NCBI RefSeq assembly: GCF_010093815.1
Contig: NW_022985556.1
Span: forward strand, 975,183-1,039,182
Length of the DNA: 64,000 nucleotides
DNA from: Pseudovirgaria hyperparasitica
Taxonomy: Eukaryota; Ascomycota; Dothideomycetes; Acrospermales; Acrospermaceae
Direction: 5' to 3'
Below the pieces are notes generated by a model, which was given only the letters and a program-made list of their open reading frames with translations, was not told the origin of the DNA and made no database searches. The position numbers and the translations under genes were made by a program. Below, piece after piece: positions 57,994-64,000 of this stretch (positions are counted from its first letter, which is position 1; the number at the start of each line of letters is the position of its first letter).

Positions 57994-59249
57994 ATGTGTG
58001 ATCAAGTAGCGAAAACACCTAAACACCACGTGGTCGATTACCGGACCATCGCCAAAGATGCGCCTCCTGAAGTTCGTAAGGAGGCTCTCAAAGCTGTTGA
58101 TGATGCCCTTCGCTCTCATGGATTCTTCTACCTATCTCATCATAGTGTTCCTCCACCTCTCCTTGCTGCAGCTTTCGATTGGGTATGTCAGCCATCACAA
58201 TTGAACGTGTGCGGAACAGAACAATAGTCTAATGCAGCATCTAGATGAAAAAGTTCTTCGCATTGCCACATGAAGTCAAGTCGCTCGCCCGTCGTTCTAA
58301 GGATCCCTTCGATCCTCGTGGATACACCATTGTTGGTGACGCGGTCCTGGATCAGGAGCACCAGCCTCATACTCTGGGCGAGCTTGCAGAAGCAAGAGCT
58401 AAAGCGCCAGTCGAACAACGAGAGACACTCGAGCTCGGGTGTCCACATGCGACCAACCAGAGTCCCAACAAATTGTTGCCAGAGGAAATCTTCCCTGGCT
58501 TCGCCGGATGGTTGGATGAATGGTGGGACACAACTATGGTAAATTAAATCCCCCCCAGCCCGAATTTCCCACGAAGACAGATAGAAGGAACATAGAAAGT
58601 CATGCTAATACAATTTTGACAGCGCCTCCAGTTGAGCTTGATGGAGTGTTTTGATGAAATCCTTCTTGGGGAGAATGCAAGCTCAGGCGAAGGTCTGGTC
58701 AGCCAGCAAGACCTTGACCAGAGTTATTCCAACATGAGTCTGATCCATTACCACAATATGGCGATATCAGACATAAAGAATGGTACTGCAAGCCGTTGCA
58801 ATGCTCACACCGATTCCAGTCAGCTTACGCTCTTGTTCCAAGACGACGTCGGCGGACTAGAGGTTTTGGACCAGAGCACACCGAACGGGCAGGCAAAATT
58901 TGTTCCCGTACCCCCAGTCCCGGGTATGATGATTGTGCAGCTAGGCGACATGCTTGAGAAGCAGTCAAACGGACGATGGCGCAGCGCATTGCATAGAGTC
59001 ACAGCTCCCTCATCCAAGAGAGACTCTGTCCACGCTACTACGCCTTCGGCCGGCACAGAAGGCACGCTGCAGGATCGCTACTCGGTTGCAGTCTTTGTCT
59101 ATCCTCAATTTGACACGGTGATCAAGCCTTTGCCCGGGTGCTCAGACAAGGGTCCATGGAACAGCTTCGACTGGGGTAGCGTACAGACGGCGGGAGAGTG
59201 GTGGCGCAAGAGGATCGAACTGGAATTCGGGAAATATGCCAGCAGCTGA
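57994..59249 (+). CDS. 2-oxoglutarate/Fe(II)-dependent dioxygenase (isopenicillin N synthase-like)
   Basis: Three exons: 57994-58182, 58245-58538 and 58623-59249; 1110 nt, 369 residues. The N-terminal DIOX_N part (VDYRTIAKDAPPEVRKEAL, ALRSHGFFYLSHH, MKKFFALPHEVKSLA) precedes the double-stranded beta-helix core. The iron ligands are His223 and Asp225 (NAHTDSSQLTLL) and His285 (LHRV); the 2-oxoglutarate-binding pair is Arg313/Ser315 (RYSVAVF). This enzyme class hydroxylates or desaturates small molecules, often in secondary metabolism; the substrate cannot be read. It is cytosolic. The neighbours (glycosyltransferase, MFS pump) could act on the same compound, but no backbone enzyme is in view. 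Confidence 0.92.
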
Positions 59250-60385
59250 GGACGTAAACAGCCGAGACGCGGTTAGCTTGAGGCTGTTTGTGATTCCACT
59301 GTGCCTTGTTGTATCTAGTAAACTACCGTCTCGAGGTTAGCCTTTCTAATTCCATCACGCGGTTTTTCTATCGAGGTAGTACCCCGTTTGTGAAAATATT
59401 ATTCAAAAACAACTGTGAAACCAGCATTTTCTGTTCTACTAACCTATCCTGTCGTCCAAAGGATGCGAAATCCAACACCTCATTGGCTCCTGCAACAAAC
59501 CATGCAGAGAAGCTACTGCGGATAGCATCGGCCTCTAAAGCTTGCATCGACTTAAAGCTATATGACATACCGTGATACCCCGGCCTACAGGGTGTTCTCG
59601 TTTAGGGGATTCTTTAAGCACAAGCAGATGCGTGAGAGAGTATGGCATGATTGAAAACACAAAAAATAAAAAAAGAACTTGTCCAAGTACGTAAGTAAAT
59701 GAGGGGAAATACCCCCGTTAAGTTCATGTCATTCGTCCGAGCCACCCTAATTGGTGCTTACTTATCCCCACAATAGAAGGGCCGTCTAGTAGAAGACACT
59801 GCGCGAATAACGACTTGTGCACGTGAACAGAGCCAGGCACCGCGTCCTCTAACTATATGGGAATATCTAAGGCTTGTGCAAAAAAAAATTTCGTTCAAAA
59901 GGTGCAGCTACAATATGGCTTACTGAACTTGACTCGGAAGAAAGAATGCTGTTTAGGTGGCTTTGATTCGAATGATAAAAGTGAAGATGAAGATAGTAAA
60001 CAAAGCATAAAGCTTATTATATTGACGGATCCGTTATACGTCGTTAGTAGGCTGAGCCGAGCCTTTAAAGCCAACAAGCTAGGAAGAATGGGGAAATTCT
60101 CCTGAAGCTAAAATTGACGTTGCCCAACTCACCGCCAGGCTTAATACACAGTACGCCCACATTCGAAGTAGACAACATCGGATGACAGTTTGAAACAGTG
60201 TCTAGTGATGTGCCGAAAAACTCTCCCTAGGGTGGCCTGGTACACATCTTTTCCATGATGGATCAAGTCAGTAATGTACCATTGAGGACGACGGAGCCGA
60301 GACACTCAGATGCCTATTTATTAACTGAGTGTAGGACTCAAATTTAGCTCTTCCCACATATTGATAGTATTAACTACTTTCAAAT
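59250..60385. other. 1.1-kb gene-free region
   Basis: Short frames at 59306-59575 and 59857-60105 show no features. The region presumably holds the promoter of the MFS gene; no TATA or repeat was singled out. Confidence 0.4.
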
Positions 60386-62011
60386 ATGTGGTCTCGTCTC
60401 AGGAGCAAAAGCCGTCGACCTCCGTTCCTCCTGCACTACCGTTCGGCGGAGTGGTTTATTGTCACGTCCATTGCCATTGCAATCTTCAGCGAGACTCTGA
60501 TCTACGCCATCTTCATCCCAGTCCTCCCCTTTGCCTTAGTCTCACGAGCTAGAGTAGAGAGGGATGAGGTACAACGGTGGACGGCCACGCTTCTGGCCGT
60601 CCATGCAGGCTTCCAGATTGCGTTTTCGCCGCTGTCCGGCTGGATTGCCGACAGAACCTCCACGAGACGAGGACCCCTACTGCTCTCCTACCTCCTGCTC
60701 GCAGGGGCCACGCTTCTCCTCATGTTCGGACGCTCGATTGGGACCTTCATCGCCGCAAGAGCTTTGCAGGGAGCCGCTGCCGCCGCCGGCTGGACTATTG
60801 GACTTGCGCTGCTCGTCGACACCGTTGGCGTCGACCAGATGGGCGAAGCGTCGGGCTGGGTGTCGTTCAGCTCAAACGTAGGCATCCTGTCTGGGCCGCT
60901 GCTCGGCGGGGTGCTGTATGAGAAGGCCGGCTACTACTCCGTCTTCTACATGTGTCTTGGGATCATCGCCTTGGACATTGTGCTCCGGCTGTTGATTGTG
61001 GAGAAACGCGTTGCCAGGAGATGGCTGGAGGAGAAGAGGCATACGCAATCGATCGACGATGCAGAAAAGGCTGATCCGCAACAAGGTTCACCCTCCCCTA
61101 CCTCAGCCCCCGTGATCGAAGTTAAGCAGGGCGTGCCGTCGTCGTCAGTCTCCAACCTCGACTCCACAAGTCACGACTCGATCACACCACAGCCTCCTCC
61201 TCCTCCTCCTGCGGAAGAATCACCATCACGAGTCCCAGACCAAACCACCGAAAGCAACACACCAACACAACCACCACACACCACGCCACACCCACCCGCA
61301 ATCTGGACCATCCTCACCTCCAAACGCATCCTCGTCCCCCTCTGGGCCGCCCTCGTCGCCGCAACAATCAGCACCTCCTTCGACACCATCCTCCCCATCC
61401 GCGTCGCCAACCTCTTCCACTTCAACAGCCTCGGCGCCGGCCTCATCTTCCTCGCCATCATCATCCCCACGCTCGCCAGCGCGCTCGTCGGCAAACTCAC
61501 CGACCGCCTCGGCGCCCGCCTCATCACCACCGCCGGCTTCCTGGTCCTCAGCCCGACGCTCGTCTGCCTCCGCTTCGTCGACCACGACTCCGTCGCGCAG
61601 AAAGCGCTGCTGTGCGCGCTGCTCGCCGTCTGCGGCGCGGCGTCCAGCATGCTGCTTGTGCCCGTCATGGCCGAGGTCGCGCACTGCGTCGAGAGCGCGC
61701 AGAAGATGCATCCGGAGAGGTTTGGCGCCCAGGGCGCGTTTGCTCAGGGGTATGGGGTGATGAATGGGATTTATGCTGTGGGGACGCTGGTCGGGCCGAT
61801 TTGGAGTGGGTTCATGATTGATGGTACGGACTGGGCGACGACGACGTGGACGCTGGGCCTGCTGGCCGGCGTCACGGCAATTCCAATGTTTCTCCTGCTT
61901 GGGGGCTGGGTTGGGCGGAGGGGCTGGAAGGCTGAGCTGCTGAGTCCGGAGAGCGAAGGGGTGAGGAAGGATAGGGAGTCCAAGGCGCTTGTCGCGGTCG
62001 AAAAGGTATAG
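60386..62011 (+). CDS. MFS drug:H+ antiporter-like transporter (DHA1 type)
   Basis: Single exon, 541 residues, and GC-rich compared with its surroundings, especially at 61250-61700. Twelve membrane segments are expected. The first half has WFIVTSIAIAIFSETLIYAI, SPLSGWIADRTSTRRG (motif A), ARALQGAAAAAGWTIGLALL and GPLLGGVLYEKAG (motif C type). A long Pro/Ser/Thr-rich loop lies at about residues 215-305 between helices 6 and 7. The second half begins WTILTSKRILVPLWAALV and repeats motif A as LVGKLTDRLGAR. Family members export drugs or metabolites with proton exchange. The lack of introns and strong C-ending codon use differ from neighbours. Confidence 0.9.
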   Translation: MWSRLRSKSRRPPFLLHYRSAEWFIVTSIAIAIFSETLIYAIFIPVLPFALVSRARVERDEVQRWTATLLAVHAGFQIAFSPLSGWIADRTSTRRGPLLLSYLLLAGATLLLMFGRSIGTFIAARALQGAAAAAGWTIGLALLVDTVGVDQMGEASGWVSFSSNVGILSGPLLGGVLYEKAGYYSVFYMCLGIIALDIVLRLLIVEKRVARRWLEEKRHTQSIDDAEKADPQQGSPSPTSAPVIEVKQGVPSSSVSNLDSTSHDSITPQPPPPPPAEESPSRVPDQTTESNTPTQPPHTTPHPPAIWTILTSKRILVPLWAALVAATISTSFDTILPIRVANLFHFNSLGAGLIFLAIIIPTLASALVGKLTDRLGARLITTAGFLVLSPTLVCLRFVDHDSVAQKALLCALLAVCGAASSMLLVPVMAEVAHCVESAQKMHPERFGAQGAFAQGYGVMNGIYAVGTLVGPIWSGFMIDGTDWATTTWTLGLLAGVTAIPMFLLLGGWVGRRGWKAELLSPESEGVRKDRESKALVAVEKV

Positions 62012-64000
62012 ATTAGTTGGTATACATCACCTCAGGCTGCGTGATGCTTCTTCCGGATTGATGATTGTTCATTCAAATCACATCCCTACTGGAGATTGCT
62101 AGCAGCAACTGTGCCGATCAGTGAGTACTACTATTGAACACGTCCATACCCGCTCACAACGGGGAAATCCAAGTAGCTCGAGTACACAACCGAGCACGTC
62201 TAACCGCCACATTCTGATGTGCTCGCTTGAAGAAAGTCGAAATTGCGTCAGGAGTAAACAAAGTACGTAACACTCTAAGCACCCCACCGAATTTCCGGGT
62301 GAACCGGATGCAGGAGACGCATCAACATCACATCAGTACACCAATATTGCATACGTGGGTAAAATGGCGAATGTCCAACACACCAGAAGACGAATCGTCA
62401 ACAATGATCCCACAATCGTCGATGGGACGGTCGTTTCCATTACAGTTTCAGCAGGGCAAGGGATGGCTAATTACTGATCCTGCTCTGATGACATGTTAGT
62501 ACAAGGCTCGCAAGTCAGAAACAACGTCATTTACTAATCCCGGGAAAAAATATATAAGCTAAGCAGCAAGACTATTTTCTACTGCAAGAACAACTCTATT
62601 AGGCTTTGGATAATAGTAGCACTTAGACTGGGACTCGGAGACTATATTATAAGACAACACTATCTCTAAAAGCCAGGATCCTAGCAAAAAGCTTACTAGT
62701 TGAATAAATTTCTCTGTCTAGAAAAGATCGACCTCTAATTTTCTGGTTTTTCACTCGAAAGACTATAATCCTCTTGCATGAAACTACCTTAATTTGCGAT
62801 CAGTCTGTTTCATCGACACTCAAGTTTCAACGTGGTGCGCACGGAACCCCACACAATAATGTGACATCTGCAGTAGCTGAGTTGATTACCGCCAAGATTG
62901 GAAAACGCTAATTTTAGCGTGAGAAGAGGCCTGATTCAGAAGTTTTGATTGGCTATACAACGCACGTACATAGTAATAAGCGAGACTAAACATCATCTAT
63001 TAGGTTAAAAAGGAGCGCTGAGTACCCCCCCCCCAAAAGGCTCACACTAGACCCCAGTAGTATAGTAGTACTATGATCTTATTAGCTAGAAGATAGATAT
63101 ATTAGCTGATATGGTAATGCGTCTTTCAGTAAAGTGAATAAGATGTTATGTTACGCCAATGGTCCAACACATAATATTGCCAAAAATCCAACAGCAAGCC
63201 GAATCCGCTAGCTAGGAATACCAGACCAGACTGTTGCCAATCAACCTGCGGTTTAACGCGATGCTCTGACCTCAGTGAGGTCGTCGGCGGGCGCAGAGAG
63301 TGACAGAGTCAAAACTGTTGCTAAATATTCGGGCAACCTCAGAGTCAGTGCCTGCTTATGGCGTCAGCTTTGGGACCCCGCCAGCAGTCAGCCGATGGGC
63401 TCCTAGAGCTCTGATGGGTTCTATAGAGGTCGAGGACATATTTAGGGTGCCTTGCGTAGACGAGGGCAAAGGGAGAGCGATCGGCCTAACAGAACAAGCA
63501 TAAATTGGAGCTCCTGGGGTTGATGCGAGCCGCCTTAAGATCAGTGGAAGCACGCCTTTAAAGGTCCTGACTGAGGCGTTGCAAGATTGTTCGTGATGGC
63601 AGTAACGGCAGAATAGCAGACTCAAACGCGTAAGTCGCGATATCGCATGTAGATTATGGCAGCGATAGAGCATCTTCTCCTCAGGAGTTGTGAGATAGCT
63701 CGTAGAAAGTAGCGGTCGTGGAGCAGTAACTTAAAGTTGTGAGTTGCCCCGCCATTGGCTCAAATACCTCCTCGCATTCGAAGATCCTCCTATCAATCTT
63801 AGGAGCAAGTACTGCTGCAGGATGTTTACAGAGCGACGCTCCATGATCTTGTCCTTCAAATATCAATTGGAGGGTCCTGTCTTGATCTCGGTCAACCGCA
63901 CAGAGACAAGCACGCCGGAACCAGGCATCAAATAGCATCAAGAATAATGACACTTTAGAAAGGCCGAGAGCTCAGATGCTTTAATGCGAAGCATAGGGTT
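62012..64000. other. Gene-poor right end with AT-rich patches
   Basis: About 2 kb without a supported gene. Patches such as 62540-62710 and 63055-63120 have TAG/TATA-rich text like mild RIP. A run of ten C lies near 63027. An inverted repeat GACCTCA...TGAGGTC is at 63269-63283. Frames at 63356-63673 and 63681-63953 on the minus strand are free of stops for 90-105 codons but show no known family; they could be parts of an eroded element or of a gene continuing past the window. Confidence 0.4.

Noticed and set aside
61171-61711. Long antisense frames under the MFS gene
   Set aside because: They arise from strong C-ending codon use in the transporter; composition is Gly/Glu/Asp repeats or Arg/Thr runs with no domain.

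Overview
The window reads as a filamentous ascomycete (Pezizomycotina, probably Dothideomycetes; this is inferred). Almost every gene has short GT-AG introns of about 45-75 nt. Typical fungal families occur: Zn2Cys6 regulator, HET domain, LaeA-like methyltransferase, con-10/KGG stress protein, VanZ-like and DUF7730 proteins. The left end carries DNA with almost no CpA/TpG, the footprint of repeat-induced point mutation (RIP). Exon boundaries were worked out by hand from splice signals, reading phase and family conservation. For nearly all spliced genes the exon lengths sum to a whole number of codons.

Layout. 1-1850: a RIP-degraded island holding a dead Tc1/mariner (DDE_3) transposase. 2.2-6.5 kb: a small conserved protein, a TMEM205-like membrane protein and the DNA end-joining factor Ku80. 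7.1-14.2 kb: an accessory metabolic group made of a Zn2Cys6 regulator with one frameshift, an ochratoxinase-like amidohydrolase, a Dal5-type permease and a short-chain dehydrogenase that lacks the catalytic Tyr and Lys. 14.2-18.1 kb: a gene-poor stretch with possible ankyrin debris. 18.1-21.8 kb: a multi-pass membrane protein and a HET-domain protein, convergent. 22.7-26.8 kb: a small conserved protein, an NT-C2 protein built from tiny exons, and the tRNA adenosine deaminase Tad1. 27.3-36.2 kb: two DUF7730-type proteins, a pseudokinase-like protein, a mitochondrial enoyl-CoA hydratase and chaperonin subunit CCT7. 36.7-43.5 kb: a large mitochondrial-type protein and a large low-complexity, probably nuclear protein. 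44.3-50.5 kb: a LaeA-like methyltransferase, a con-10/KGG protein with triplicated exons, uracil-DNA glycosylase and a VanZ-like membrane protein. 51.2-62 kb: SAGA subunit Spt7, a glycosyltransferase, a 2OG-Fe(II) dioxygenase and a DHA1-type MFS pump. 62-64 kb: gene-poor and partly AT-rich.

Most genes are core housekeeping functions: DNA repair (Ku80, UNG), tRNA editing (Tad1), protein folding (CCT7), chromatin (Spt7) and mitochondrial catabolism. The parts that look accessory are the 7-14 kb group, the HET gene and the RIP island. In the 7-14 kb group the amidohydrolase and permease genes diverge from one promoter, and the regulator is next door. This suggests uptake and hydrolysis of a small amide, possibly now decaying. 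No CRISPR array, rRNA or convincing tRNA was seen.
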